Of a stretch of 64,000 bases of DNA, positions 8,762-17,517 are shown piece after piece (within the stretch, counting starts at the first letter, position 1; every line of letters starts with the position of its first letter). The notes beneath the pieces were generated by a model. That model did no database searches and was not told where the DNA came from. It worked only from the letters and a program-made list of their open reading frames with translations. The position numbers and the translations under genes were made by a program. Source of the stretch: Methylocapsa palsarum (GTDB lineage Bacteria > Pseudomonadota > Alphaproteobacteria > Rhizobiales > Beijerinckiaceae); assembly GCF_900114285.1 (NCBI RefSeq), contig NZ_FOSN01000012.1:1-64000 (forward strand), in the 5' to 3' direction.

Positions 8762-9388
8762 ATGTGGTGGCTGATTGGCGCAGGGGTGGTTCTGCTAAGC
8801 GCGGCGTTATGGGGCCCGATCGTGAGCCGCAGGGCGGAACAACCGAAATACAAGGTTGTGGCGAAGGAGCGCGATATCGAGATCCGCGATTACGCGCCGA
8901 TGATTGTCGCGGAAGTCGAATTTCCGGGAGAACGGAATGTTGCGCTGGGCCAGGGTTTCCGCGCCGTCGCCGATTATATTTTCGGAGACAATTCCTCGTC
9001 GCAGAAAGTGGCGATGACCGCTCCCGTCACGCAACAGGAGAGCGAAACAATCGCCATGACCGCGCCAGTGACCCAGCACGGCGACGGCGACAACTGGAGA
9101 GTGCGCTTTGTCATGCCCTCTCATTATACTTTGGCGAGCTTGCCGACGCCGAATAATCCGGCCGTTAAACTGAAAGAGTTCGGTGGTCGGCGCTTTGCGG
9201 TCATCCGTTTTTCGGGCCTTGCGAGAGACGCCGTTCTGAAGCGTCATGCGAAGGACCTGCAGGACTTCATTGTATCGAAAAATCTCAAATTTCTTTCCGC
9301 GCCGATTTACGCCTATTACAATCCGCCCTGGACATTGCCGTTCCTGCGCCGGAACGAAGTGTCGATCGAGATTGCCGGTGAGCAGTGA
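8762..9388 (+). CDS. SOUL-family heme-binding protein, membrane-anchored
   Basis: A protein of about 208 residues that begins with a hydrophobic anchor (MWWLIGAGVVLLSAALWG). The SOUL domain follows: YKVVAKERDIEIRDYAPMIVAEVE, two copies of the AMTAPVTQ motif (a family hallmark), and a C-terminal APIYAYYNPPWTLPFLRRNEV. SOUL proteins bind heme or tetrapyrroles; bacterial roles are unclear. I chose ATG 8762 because an AAGGA site lies eight bases upstream. In-frame ATGs at 8753 and 8756 are alternatives. The anchor suggests it faces the periplasm. Confidence 0.85.
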   Translation: MWWLIGAGVVLLSAALWGPIVSRRAEQPKYKVVAKERDIEIRDYAPMIVAEVEFPGERNVALGQGFRAVADYIFGDNSSSQKVAMTAPVTQQESETIAMTAPVTQHGDGDNWRVRFVMPSHYTLASLPTPNNPAVKLKEFGGRRFAVIRFSGLARDAVLKRHAKDLQDFIVSKNLKFLSAPIYAYYNPPWTLPFLRRNEVSIEIAGEQ

Positions 9389-9524
9389 CCGCCCCGGCTT
9401 TCGTCGCGAGGATCGCCAAAGCGCAGTGAGTTTGCGTCCGTCTCGCCGCTCAGGCGGATCGCCCCTGTCCTGTCAGCGGGCCCTCCTGTCCGCAGCGAGC
9501 GGGGCAAGGCTCCAGCCGAGCCGC

Positions 9525-9857
9525 TCATTCGATCGCCAGCCGCTCCGCCAATGAGGCGACGGCCGGCCAGGACAGGTTGCAGACGCCGCTGGCCGCGGTG
9601 ATTTGCACGCCCGCGTCTGTCGGCCGGGCGGAAAGGTCATGATCGCTCGCCAGCGGACTAAGATAGAGCTCATCCGCGGCGCCTCTATCACGGCTGACCG
9701 CAGCCAGGGCGCGCGACAGGGTGCGGGCCTCTTCCAGCGTGAGGTCGAAACTGAGGCCCGGCGCGAGATTCATCCGGAGCATGTCGCCTAAAGCGCGATG
9801 GCGGATGGGGATTACGGTCGCGTCCGCCATATTCAGCGTAACTCTGTTCAGGTTCAA
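9525..9857 (-). CDS. Hypothetical 110-residue protein
   Basis: The protein begins MNLNRVTLNMADATVIPIRHRA and contains LSFDLTLEEARTLSRALAAVSRDRGAADELYLSPLASDHD. I do not recognise a family. Composition looks like a soluble, folded alpha/beta protein with no signal peptide or membrane helix. It lies downstream of the Rieske protein gene on the same strand, about 76 bases away, so they may be co-transcribed. The frame is well maintained and the codon use matches neighbours, which supports a real gene. Confidence 0.55.
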   Translation of the reverse strand: MNLNRVTLNMADATVIPIRHRALGDMLRMNLAPGLSFDLTLEEARTLSRALAAVSRDRGAADELYLSPLASDHDLSARPTDAGVQITAASGVCNLSWPAVASLAERLAIE

Positions 9858-9933
9858 TGGTGGCGGCTGGCCCAGTTCAAGGATCGCTTTTAGCCTTCGC
9901 GACGTCCGAAGCCGACATGAACAGGGGCTCGCG

Positions 9934-10272
9934 TCACGCCGGCGAACGCGCCGCCTTGATCGGTCCGACGTCGACCTGAATGTCGTCGCCGTCCACGCGC
10001 AGGGGATAGGAGTGGAGTTCGTTTCGGACGAGATGCGTCACGCATTTGCCGCTGGCGCAGTCGAATCCCCATTGATGGTGAGGGCAGGTGATGATCTGGC
10101 CATTGAATGTGGCCTCGCTCAGCGGCATATCCGCATGAGGACACCGCCCGCGATAGGCTTTGAGATCGCCTCCCGCCGGCCAGACCAGCAGCACGCTTTT
10201 ACGCCCGGCCTGAAAAAGACCCATGCTTCCTTCGCTCACGGCGCCGGCCGGGCAGAGAGAGGTGAACGCCAT
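9934..10272 (-). CDS. Rieske-type [2Fe-2S] ferredoxin
   Basis: A 112-residue stand-alone Rieske domain. The cluster ligands are visible as CPHADMPL (Cys-x-His) and CPHHQWGFD (Cys-x-x-His), spaced as in Rieske ferredoxins that feed aromatic or other oxygenases. No oxygenase gene is visible nearby. It is divergent from the lanmodulin-like gene, with 318 bases between the starts. No signal peptide, so cytoplasmic. It might also be a regulatory or general electron carrier; the partner is unknown. Confidence 0.85.
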   Translation of the reverse strand: MAFTSLCPAGAVSEGSMGLFQAGRKSVLLVWPAGGDLKAYRGRCPHADMPLSEATFNGQIITCPHHQWGFDCASGKCVTHLVRNELHSYPLRVDGDDIQVDVGPIKAARSPA

Positions 10273-10590
10273 CGAAGACGCCTTCCGAAAATGAATTCCT
10301 GACCGGGTCTACGCAAATTGCGGACCGTAAAACAGGCGCTTTTCAAGCGCCTCTCAGGCCAAGAATGTCGTGAATCCGACGAACCCTTAGCACGCCGCCG
10401 GCCGCCAATCCGCATGGCGCTGACCGCACGGCTCTCTTCGGCCGAGACGCGTTCGTTTTATGTACTTCAGCGCCAGGATGTTAGAAGAAGCCGAAGCGCG
10501 ACAAATTCTGTTTCGATAGTGTCCAGCGCTTGCTACGTGAGGCTCGGTCGTAAGAAAATCGGCAGAACGAGATTGGCGGGAGTCACAAAG
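10273..10590. promoter_or_regulatory. Divergent intergenic region upstream of the lanmodulin-like gene
   Basis: A stretch of 318 bases with no recognisable gene, between the divergent Rieske and EF-hand genes. An upstream frame continuous with the EF-hand gene exists but is Arg/Ser-rich and lacks a ribosome site. This region should hold promoters for both genes. I saw no palindrome that I trust as an operator. Confidence 0.4.
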
Positions 10591-11007
10591 ATGGCGAAAA
10601 AATCATTGCTTCTTCGGAGCATCTCGATGAGCGGCTTTCTGGCGGGGGCGCTTGCTTTGCAGGCTGCGCCGGCGGCATTGGCGGCCTCCAACGTCGTGTC
10701 CAAATACGACAAAGACAGCGACAAGACCCTCGACTTGGCCGAAACGAAGGCTGCGGCCAGCGCTCAATTCGATAAATTGAATAAAGATCCTGACGACACC
10801 CTGGACGCTGGAGAAGTCAAGGGCGTGATCGGACGCAAGGAATTCAAGGCTGGCGATCCGGACCGTGACGGGACGCTGACCAAGGACGAGTATCTCACGA
10901 TTGTGGAGACGCTGTTCAAAAAAGCGGACGTCGACAACGACGGGACGCTCACCGCGAAGGAAATGAAATCGAAAGCGGGACGGGCCCTGAAGCGCCTGAT
11001 CGACTGA
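10591..11007 (+). CDS. Secreted four-EF-hand protein, lanmodulin family (divergent)
   Basis: A 138-residue precursor with a signal peptide (hydrophobic 15-30, Ala-rich cleavage region near 31-33). Four EF loops follow: residues 40-51 (DKDSDKTLDLAE), 64-75 (NKDPDDTLDAGE), 89-100 (DPDRDGTLTKDE) and 113-124 (DVDNDGTLTAKE). The gaps between loops are 12, 13 and 12 residues, the unusual short spacing of lanmodulin; ordinary EF pairs are about twice as far apart. The flanks FDKL, EY-x6-F and the GRALKRLID end also match lanmodulin. Lanmodulin's signature Pro at loop position 2 remains only in loop 3, and position-9 Asp only in loops 1 and 2. So the fold is clear, but rare-earth selectivity is uncertain. 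It lies about 1.4 kb upstream of mxaF, on the same strand. Confidence 0.8.
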   Translation: MAKKSLLLRSISMSGFLAGALALQAAPAALAASNVVSKYDKDSDKTLDLAETKAAASAQFDKLNKDPDDTLDAGEVKGVIGRKEFKAGDPDRDGTLTKDEYLTIVETLFKKADVDNDGTLTAKEMKSKAGRALKRLID

Positions 11008-11201
11008 GGGCGGCTATAACGAATCGGGGCGGGGGGAAAGGAACTGCAGGGCCAGCGACCGGCGAGAGTGCGACGCAATCGCCGAATGCCTGTTTGTCCT
11101 GAAAAATCTGAGAATGTTTGGAAATGACGCAAGCGGCGTCTTCCGTCATAGGAAACGTCGAAGATCCTTGGTTCCCTTGCTGTCGCCTCGATTTGTTCGA
11201 C

Positions 11202-12087
11202 ATGACCGGCGAATATTTGAGTTCCTGGCGCGGCGGTCAGACCCGCGTTCGCGCCGCGCTTTTCGCGCTCATGGTCTGCGCATCGGGCTCCGTCGGCGGC
11301 GATGACGTCGCTCGCGGCGAATATCTGATCGAAGCGCTCACGGCTTGCGACAATTGCCATACCCCCCGGGGTCCGGACGGCTACGATCTCTCTCGAAGAT
11401 TTTCAGGCGGCTCCCAGCTATTTTCCGACCGCGAGTACGCTGTCAGGGGTCGAACATCTCGCCGGAAAGGGTGAGTGGCGTCGGGGCTTGGTCGGACGCG
11501 GAGCTGCGTGCAGCCATTGTGGAGGGCAGGGATCCCAAAAGCCGCCTGGCTCCGGTTATGCCCTCAGACTCCTACCGCGCGCTCACCCCCTCAGATCTCG
11601 ATGCGATCATCGCAGTCCTGCGCAAGACGCCTCCCGTCGACTCCCGCCTCCCCGCTCAGGAAAGGCATGGCGCGCTCGAGCCGCGCAACTCGATTCCGGG
11701 CGCCGAACGGCCTTTTTCGGAAACCGAGCTTGCAAATCCCGAGCGGCGCGGGGTCTACATTGCTTCTCTCGCGCGGTGCATGGGATGCCACAGCGGGGAG
11801 GTCAGCGGCGCGCCCGATCCTCAACGTCGTCTTGGCGAAGGTGGAAAAGTCTTTCGCACGCCCGCCGGAGCCGCGGTCGCCTCAAACATCACTTCCCATC
11901 CGACGAAGGGGGTCGTTCCTGGACGGACGATGAGCTGAAACGCGCGATCACTCAGGGCGTCAGCCGCGATGGAAGGCGGCTAGCGCCGACCATGGCGAAT
12001 CTTTCGTTGTCTCATTTTTCCAAAATGACCGACGACGATCTTAACGCGCTGATTGTCTGGCTCCGAACCGTGCCGCCTCTAGAATAA
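11202..12087 (+). pseudogene. Diheme c-type cytochrome, broken by two frameshifts
   Basis: Three successive frames make one protein. The first (from ATG 11202) has a hydrophobic leader, DDVARGEYLIEALTACDNCHTPRGPDGYDL and the first heme site CDNCH. After a shift near 11440-11450 a second frame continues GSNISPERVSGVGAWSDAELRAAI and carries the second heme site CMGCH. After a shift near 11905 the third frame ends WTDDELKRAITQGVSRDGRRLAPTM. Each break fits loss of one base in a run of G (GGGG at about 11444, GGGGG at about 11909). The intact protein would resemble periplasmic diheme cytochromes that serve dehydrogenases. Sequencing error in the G-runs is an alternative to real decay. Confidence 0.75.
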
Positions 12088-12458
12088 CTCATTCAACTCT
12101 CGTTTCGCCTCGCTTCCCTCCTTATAGCAGCGATCCGCTGGCCTTCGCACAACTCTACCGGCCCATGATGGTCCGTCGATTTCGAATGGCCAAACTTCGT
12201 CGGCGCCAACGGGAAACGCGCTGCAAGAATTGCCGATTTTTCCCGCAAAAATTTACCGATAAATCAGGCAGACACGTCCCAAGCCTTAATTCTATATGCG
12301 TTTGGCTCGCTTCCCCGCCAAGGCATCTTAGGTTTCGGCGGAGCGGAAGCGGCTTTCAATAAAAAACCGCGGCTCAACGACATGTGGGCCGTCATTTCTT
12401 ACGAGGCGACGCCGCGTTGGCGAGAACGTCGCGCAAACCGTCGCTGGAGGACTCGTTG
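12088..12458 (+). promoter_or_regulatory. mxaF upstream region and long leader
   Basis: A region of 371 bases with no believable gene before mxaF. It is AT-richer than the flanks between about 12225 and 12300. A ribosome site GGAGGA at 12447-12452 precedes the ATG at 12459. A transcript starting near 12305 would have a leader of about 150 bases, in the range I recall for mxaF in Methylobacterium. Confidence 0.55.
12270..12297 (+). promoter_or_regulatory. Candidate mxaF promoter
   Basis: A CAGACA hexamer at 12270-12275 lies 16 bases before CTATAT at 12292-12297. The known Methylobacterium mxaF promoter has an AAGACA -35 and a TAGAAA -10, so the -35 match is good (5 of 6) and the -10 is partial. 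It is the best pair I can find by eye; no transcription start is known. Confidence 0.35.
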
Positions 12459-14363
12459 ATGAGGAAGCTGCTGAATTCCGTGTCTGTGCTGAGCGTTATG
12501 CTCGCTGCGCAGATGTCGCTTTCGTCCTCGCGCGCGGAGGACAAGCTTGAAGCGCTCGCCAAAAGCGAAGACAACTGGGCGATGCAAGGCAAGAACTACA
12601 GCGCAAATCACTACAGCACGCTCACCCTGATCAATACCGATAATGTCAAGAAGCTGAGGCCCGCCTGGTCCTTCTCGACCGGTCTGCTCAGTGGGCATGA
12701 AGGCTCTCCGCTCGTGGTCGACGGCAAGATGTATATTCATACATCGTTCCCGAACAATACATTTGCGCTCAGTCTTGACGACCCCACCCGCATCCTGTGG
12801 CAGGATAAGCCGAAGCAGAACGCCGCCGCTCGCGCGGTCGCCTGCTGCGACATCGTCAATCGCGGCCTCGCCTATTGGCCCGGCGACGGCGTGACCCCCT
12901 CGCTTATCGTCAAAACCCTTCTCGACGGCAATGTGGTGGCGCTCAACGCGGACACCGGAGCCACCGTCTGGAAGATCGAAAATTCCGATTTCAAGGTCGG
13001 TTCGACTCTCACTGTCGCGCCGCATGTTTATAAGAATATCGTTCTCATCGGGAGTTCGGGGGCCGAGCTTGGCGTGCGCGGCTATATGACCGCCTATGAC
13101 GTTCGCACCGGCGAACAGAAATGGCGCGCCTATGCGACTGGTCCGGATTCCGACGTGCTCATCGGCGACGACTTCAACAAGGCCAATCCCCAATATGGGC
13201 AAAAAGGCCTCGGAACCGCCACGTGGGAAGGCGATGCATGGAAGATCGGCGGCGGCACGAACTGGGGCTGGTTCGCCTACGATCCAGGCACGAATCTCGT
13301 CTACTATGGCAGCGGCAACCCGGCGCCCTGGAACGAGACGATGCGTCCTGGCGACAACAAATGGACGATGACCATTTGGGGGCGTGATCTTGACACCGGT
13401 CAGGCGAAATTCGGCTATCAAAAAACTCCGCATGATGAGTGGGATTTCGCCGGCATCAATTTCATGATGCTGAGCGAGCAGAAGGACAAGGACGGCAAGG
13501 AACGCAAGCTACTCACCCATCCGGACCGCAACGGCATCGTCTATACCCTGGATCGGACCGACGGAACATTGATCTCCGCCGATAAGATCGACGACACTGT
13601 CAACGTGTTCAAGAAAGTCGATATCAAGACCGGGCTGCCGGTGCGCGATCCGGAATATGGCACGCGTATGGATCATCTGGGTAAGGATATTTGTCCCTCT
13701 GCAATGGGCTATCACAATCAGGGTCTTGATTCCTACGATCCTACAAAGGAGCTGTTCTTCCTTGGTGTGAACCATATCTGCATGGACTGGGAGCCTTTCA
13801 TGCTTCCCTATCGCGCGGGTCAGTTCTTCGTCGGCGCGACCTTGAATATGTTCCCCGGTCCGAAAGGCGATCGGCAGAAGGGCGAGGGCCTTGGGCAGAT
13901 CAAGGCCTATAACGCCATCACCGGGAAATTTAAGTGGGAGAAGATGGAGCGCTTCGCGGTTTGGGGCGGGACGGCCGCAACTGCCGGAAACATCGTCTTC
14001 TACGGTACGCTCGATGGATTCATCAAGGCGCGCCATAGCGAGACCGGTGAATTGCTCTGGAAATTCAAGCTGCCGTCTGGCGTGATCGGGCACCCGATCG
14101 TCTATCAGCACAAGGGCGTCGAATATCTGGCGATCATGTATGGCGTCGGCGGTTGGCCGGGCGTTGGCCTGGTGTTCGATCTGCAGGATCCGACCGCCGG
14201 TCTTGGAGCCGTCGGCGCCTTCAAGCAGCTCGCGAACTACACGCAGATGGGCGGCGGAGTCATGGTGTTCTCCCTTGACGGCAAGGGGCCTTACGACGAT
14301 GTAAACGTTGGTGAGTACACAGCGGGCGCGACGTCGATAATCTGGCAGTCGCCGAAGAATTGA
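12459..14363 (+). CDS. mxaF: MxaF, methanol dehydrogenase large subunit (Ca/PQQ type)
   Basis: The 634-residue precursor of the periplasmic quinoprotein that oxidises methanol to formaldehyde. The signal peptide ends near SRA/ED (residues 26/27). With that cleavage the vicinal cysteines of AVACCDIV become mature 103/104 and the catalytic Asp in DEWDFAG becomes mature 303, as in the family. GAELGVRG and [11 protein letters not shown] contribute the Glu and Asn metal ligands. The residue two after the catalytic Asp is Ala, not the extra Asp found in lanthanide-dependent XoxF, so this is the calcium form. ATG 12459 follows a GGAGGA ribosome site. It is the first gene of the mxa operon. Confidence 0.97.
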   Translation: MRKLLNSVSVLSVMLAAQMSLSSSRAEDKLEALAKSEDNWAMQGKNYSANHYSTLTLINTDNVKKLRPAWSFSTGLLSGHEGSPLVVDGKMYIHTSFPNNTFALSLDDPTRILWQDKPKQNAAARAVACCDIVNRGLAYWPGDGVTPSLIVKTLLDGNVVALNADTGATVWKIENSDFKVGSTLTVAPHVYKNIVLIGSSGAELGVRGYMTAYDVRTGEQKWRAYATGPDSDVLIGDDFNKANPQYGQKGLGTATWEGDAWKIGGGTNWGWFAYDPGTNLVYYGSGNPAPWNETMRPGDNKWTMTIWGRDLDTGQAKFGYQKTPHDEWDFAGINFMMLSEQKDKDGKERKLLTHPDRNGIVYTLDRTDGTLISADKIDDTVNVFKKVDIKTGLPVRDPEYGTRMDHLGKDICPSAMGYHNQGLDSYDPTKELFFLGVNHICMDWEPFMLPYRAGQFFVGATLNMFPGPKGDRQKGEGLGQIKAYNAITGKFKWEKMERFAVWGGTAATAGNIVFYGTLDGFIKARHSETGELLWKFKLPSGVIGHPIVYQHKGVEYLAIMYGVGGWPGVGLVFDLQDPTAGLGAVGAFKQLANYTQMGGGVMVFSLDGKGPYDDVNVGEYTAGATSIIWQSPKN

Positions 14364-14397
14364 GCGCGAGTAACATAGCGCGATTGATAGAGCTAGC

Positions 14398-14426
14398 CGC
14401 GCCGCCGAGGTCTTCAAGGCGGCGCG
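14398..14426 (+). terminator. GC-rich hairpin between mxaF and mxaJ
   Basis: A nine-base perfect stem (CGCGCCGCC with GGCGGCGCG) around an 11-base loop, 35 bases after the mxaF stop and without a T-run. In such a position it probably stabilises the abundant mxaF message or attenuates read-through into mxaJ, rather than ending transcription. Confidence 0.55.
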
Positions 14427-14486
14427 AGGCAGGCGGCGGTTACTAATCGCGAACCGTCGCTTACGCCCAGAGATTGGATCACATAC

Positions 14487-15374
14487 ATGCTGCCTCAATC
14501 ACGTTCCAGGCGGAGAGCCGGCGCTCTTTTGTTGACTTTTATCTTTGGCGGATTCGATGGCTTTGCAGCGAACGCTGCGCCCGCCGACCGAGCCAACGCC
14601 GATGCGCGTGAGCAGGCTGGCGTCTTGCGCATATGCGCTGCGAAGAACCAGCCGCCGCTATCGTTGGAGGATGGCTCGGGTTTTGAAAACAAGATCGCTG
14701 TCGTTCTCGCCGAGGCCATGAACAGGAAGGCGCAATTCGTTTGGTATGAACGGCCTGCAATCTATCTTGTCCGCGACCAGCTCGATAAGAACGCATGCGA
14801 TGTGATCGTCGGGCTTGATTCCGGAGATCCTCGTGTTGCGACCTCGAAGCCTTACTATCGCACTGGTTACGTCTTCGTGACCCGGGCGGATCGAGATCTA
14901 AACATTAAGTCGTGGTCGGATCAAAGACTAGCAAAGCTGGGCCATATCGCTGTGTCTTTCGGATCTCCGGGAGAGGTTCTGTTGAAAGATATTGGCCAAT
15001 ACGAAAACAACATGGCCTATCTATATTCTCTCGTGAACTTCAAGTCGGCGCGTAATGAATATACTCAGGTAGATCCCGCCAAAATGGTCGGAGAAGTCTC
15101 AAGCGGCGGCGCTGAACTCGCCGTGGCTTTCGCGCCCGACGTCGCACGTTATGTCAAGGCTTCCGTGACGCCCCTTCGCATCAGTTTGATCGACGACGAC
15201 GCCGTAAAGAGAAATGGAGAGAAAGTGCCGCAGCGATTTGATCAGTCGGTCGGTGTTCGCCATGACGACACGGCATTGCTCGAACAGATAGACGCGGCGC
15301 TCGTGCTGGCGAAACCCAAGATCGACGCGATTTTGCAGGTTGAGGGCGTCCCGCTCGTTCCCATTAGCCGATGA
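14487..15374 (+). CDS. mxaJ: MxaJ, periplasmic solute-binding-like protein of methanol oxidation
   Basis: A 295-residue exported protein with a signal peptide (residues about 10-32) and a type-II periplasmic binding protein fold. Visible blocks are LRICAAKNQPPLSLEDGSGFENKIAVVLAEAMNR and SGDPRVATSKPYYRTGYVFVTR. MxaJ is needed for active methanol dehydrogenase and probably acts as an assembly chaperone. It follows mxaF by 123 bases, with the hairpin between. Confidence 0.92.
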   Translation: MLPQSRSRRRAGALLLTFIFGGFDGFAANAAPADRANADAREQAGVLRICAAKNQPPLSLEDGSGFENKIAVVLAEAMNRKAQFVWYERPAIYLVRDQLDKNACDVIVGLDSGDPRVATSKPYYRTGYVFVTRADRDLNIKSWSDQRLAKLGHIAVSFGSPGEVLLKDIGQYENNMAYLYSLVNFKSARNEYTQVDPAKMVGEVSSGGAELAVAFAPDVARYVKASVTPLRISLIDDDAVKRNGEKVPQRFDQSVGVRHDDTALLEQIDAALVLAKPKIDAILQVEGVPLVPISR

Positions 15375-15413
15375 TGAAGCGCCACGCGAATTCGCACCAG
15401 GAAAGAATCACTC

Positions 15414-16004
15414 GTGTTTAACGGCTATAAAATCTACAAGACAGCATCGCTCATTCTAGGCGGCGCCCTCACTAGCGTGCTGGCGCTCGCCGCCATTGCT
15501 CAGACGTCATCGATCACCTTTCGAAATACCATCACCGGAGAGGTCCTTGACCTTAATGATGCGCTACCGGAAGGGCGGAATACGGAGGGCGTGCAGAAGT
15601 TCATGCAAACCGGGGTAAATCCCTACAACGAAGACAAGAGCTGTCTGAAGCAGGGCGAACAAATATTCCTCTCGGCCTGCTCCGGTTGTCATGGCCATCT
15701 TGGCGAGGGCAAGATAGGGCCTGGCCTCAACGACGATTATTGGACCTATCCGGAAAATACGACAGACGTCGGGATCTTTTCGACGATATTCGGCGGCGCG
15801 AAAGCCTCGATGGGGCCACAATATCAAAATCTACAGCTTGATGAAATCCTCAAAGTCATGGCTTGGGTGCGTCATCTCTACAAGGATGGCGTCGATCAGG
15901 CGCCATGGTTCACTGAGGAGCAGAAAAAAAACTACAAGCCCTATAAACAGGGCGAGGTTTTTGCTGACGATGCGCCAGGCGCATGCAAAACGCAGGCGAA
16001 GTGA
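15414..16004 (+). CDS. mxaG: MxaG, cytochrome cL
   Basis: A 196-residue precursor starting at GTG 15414, with AGGAAAG about 12 bases upstream. It has an N-terminal export signal. The single heme site is CSGCH (Cys89, Cys92, His93) and Met of ASMGPQ is a likely sixth ligand. The acidic, lysine-poor surface and the GKIGPGLNDDYWTYPEN block are typical of cytochrome cL, the direct electron acceptor of methanol dehydrogenase in the periplasm. It lies 39 bases after mxaJ. Confidence 0.95.
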   Translation: MFNGYKIYKTASLILGGALTSVLALAAIAQTSSITFRNTITGEVLDLNDALPEGRNTEGVQKFMQTGVNPYNEDKSCLKQGEQIFLSACSGCHGHLGEGKIGPGLNDDYWTYPENTTDVGIFSTIFGGAKASMGPQYQNLQLDEILKVMAWVRHLYKDGVDQAPWFTEEQKKNYKPYKQGEVFADDAPGACKTQAK

Positions 16005-16062
16005 ATAATGCGGCGGCGTCGCGACGGCGCGCAAACGCCACGAACAAGCGGAGGAAAGCACA

Positions 16063-16365
16063 ATGCGCATGACTAATCTCGCTCCGGCGTTGCTCGCCGG
16101 TGGACTTCTGGTCGCTATGCCAGTCAGCGTCGTTTTGGCCTACGATGGCACGACCTGCAAAGCGCCAGGGAATTGTTGGGAGCCCAAGCCAGGTTTTCCG
16201 GAAAAAGTCGAGGGCTCGAAATACGATCCCAAGCATGATGCGAAGGAAATAGCAAAGCAGCAGACCTCGATTCAGGGTATGGAAGAGCGTAACAAAAAGC
16301 GCGTCGCCTATTTCAAGAAATCCGGAAAATGGGTTTACGAAGTGGATAAAATCCCAACCGAATGA
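16063..16365 (+). CDS. mxaI: MxaI, methanol dehydrogenase small subunit
   Basis: A 100-residue precursor with a signal peptide cut near VVLA/YDG. The mature protein begins YDGTTCKAPGNCWEPKPGFPEKVEGSKYDPKHD, split by the conserved disulfide Cys pair, and continues as a long lysine-rich helix (KRVAYFKKSGKWVYEVDKI). It wraps around MxaF in the alpha2-beta2 enzyme. Its presence further supports the calcium-type assignment, since XoxF enzymes generally lack it. Confidence 0.95.
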   Translation: MRMTNLAPALLAGGLLVAMPVSVVLAYDGTTCKAPGNCWEPKPGFPEKVEGSKYDPKHDAKEIAKQQTSIQGMEERNKKRVAYFKKSGKWVYEVDKIPTE

Positions 16366-16432
16366 GGGTGTCTTACGGACGACGAATCTGATGGCGAGTC
16401 TCGCAATTATAGTTGCTCCTTTTGATGGAGCC

Positions 16433-16449
16433 AAGTCGTCACGACTTTT
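16433..16449 (+). terminator. Weak hairpin between mxaI and mxaR
   Basis: A six-base stem AAGTCG/CGACTT with a three-base loop, followed by two T. It lies in the 120-base gap that divides structural genes from accessory genes, so it may lower expression of mxaR onward. It is short, and confidence is low. Confidence 0.35.
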
Positions 16450-16485
16450 AGCGTCGCTGTTTGGACTTCGATTGATGGGTGAGCT

Positions 16486-17517
16486 TTGAACAAGCTGGCG
16501 TCGGTCGCCGCAAGCCTCGATGAATGGCGCGCGCGTGCGCTCTCATTCGAAAGAGAGATTGCGAAAGCTATGGTTGGTCAGCAGCGCGCCATTCGTTTGG
16601 TGACGATCGCCATTTTTTCGCGTGGTCATGTTCTGATCGAAGGTGACGTCGGCGTCGGCAAGACGACGTTGCTGCGTGCAGCCTCGCGCGCGCTCGGAGG
16701 CGATTTCGCGCGGGTAGAGGGAACGGTCGACATGATGCCGACTGATATTCTCTATCATACCGATCTCGGAGATGACGGACGCCCCCGTGTCGGGCCGTCG
16801 CCTCTGCTGAGGAAGGCGGAATCGATTTCCGTATTTTTCTTCAACGAAATCAACCGTGCGCGGCCGCAGGTTCATTCGCTGTTATTACGATTGATGGCGG
16901 AGCGTAACGTTTCCGCATTTGACCGGGACTATGCTTTCCCTTTCCTCCAGGTCTTTGCTGATCGCAACATGGTCGAGCGTGAGGAAACCTTTGAATTGCC
17001 GGCGGCGGTGCGCGACCGCTTCCTGATGGAGATCGCCATCACCGCGCCCAAGGAGGATGACATTCGTCGTGAATTGGCGTTCGATCCGAAATTCGGCGAT
17101 GTTGATGCGCTTGTTTCTCGCGTCGAGACGGGCGTTTTCGATTACCACGCAATCCCCGCGGTCGCCGATCTGATTCAAGCTGAAGTCAGTGCGAGCTCCG
17201 CCCTGCAAAGTTACGTCCTCGCCTTGTGGAACGGAATATTAAGACCTGGGTCCGTTGGCGCCAGTCTTGACGACGCGGACGCTGACACGCTTGTCAAGGG
17301 TGGCGCTAGCCCGAGAGGATTGGCCTTTCTCGTCCGAGCGGCCCGCGTGCGCGCCTGGCTCGAGGGTCGCGACTATCTTGTTCCCGATGATATACGCGAG
17401 ATTTTCATTGAAGTTTTAGCGCACCGGATTGTAGTCGATCCGATCCACGCGCTTCGCGGCGACGGTATCGTCAAGCACTTGTGCCGCACGGTGTTCGACG
17501 CAGTCCCCGCGCCATGA
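16486..17517 (+). CDS. mxaR: MxaR, MoxR-type AAA ATPase
   Basis: A 343-residue cytoplasmic ATPase. Walker A is GDVGVGKTT (residues 53-61), and the Walker B region reads SVFFFNEINRA. MoxR ATPases work with von Willebrand-A proteins as chaperones; here the partners MxaS, MxaC and MxaL follow in the same operon, and the set is needed for calcium insertion. The start is TTG 16486. No in-frame ATG exists until after the conserved N-terminal helix, and GGGTGAG lies just upstream. Confidence 0.93.
   Translation: MNKLASVAASLDEWRARALSFEREIAKAMVGQQRAIRLVTIAIFSRGHVLIEGDVGVGKTTLLRAASRALGGDFARVEGTVDMMPTDILYHTDLGDDGRPRVGPSPLLRKAESISVFFFNEINRARPQVHSLLLRLMAERNVSAFDRDYAFPFLQVFADRNMVEREETFELPAAVRDRFLMEIAITAPKEDDIRRELAFDPKFGDVDALVSRVETGVFDYHAIPAVADLIQAEVSASSALQSYVLALWNGILRPGSVGASLDDADADTLVKGGASPRGLAFLVRAARVRAWLEGRDYLVPDDIREIFIEVLAHRIVVDPIHALRGDGIVKHLCRTVFDAVPAP

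Noticed and set aside
12459-14363. Lanthanide-dependent XoxF instead of MxaF
   Set aside because: The residue two positions after the catalytic Asp is Ala (DFAG), not Asp, and MxaI plus the full mxaRSACKL set are present.
16433-16449. Strong intrinsic terminator ending the mxaFJGI transcript
   Set aside because: The stem is only six bases with a very short T-run, so I list it only as a weak hairpin.
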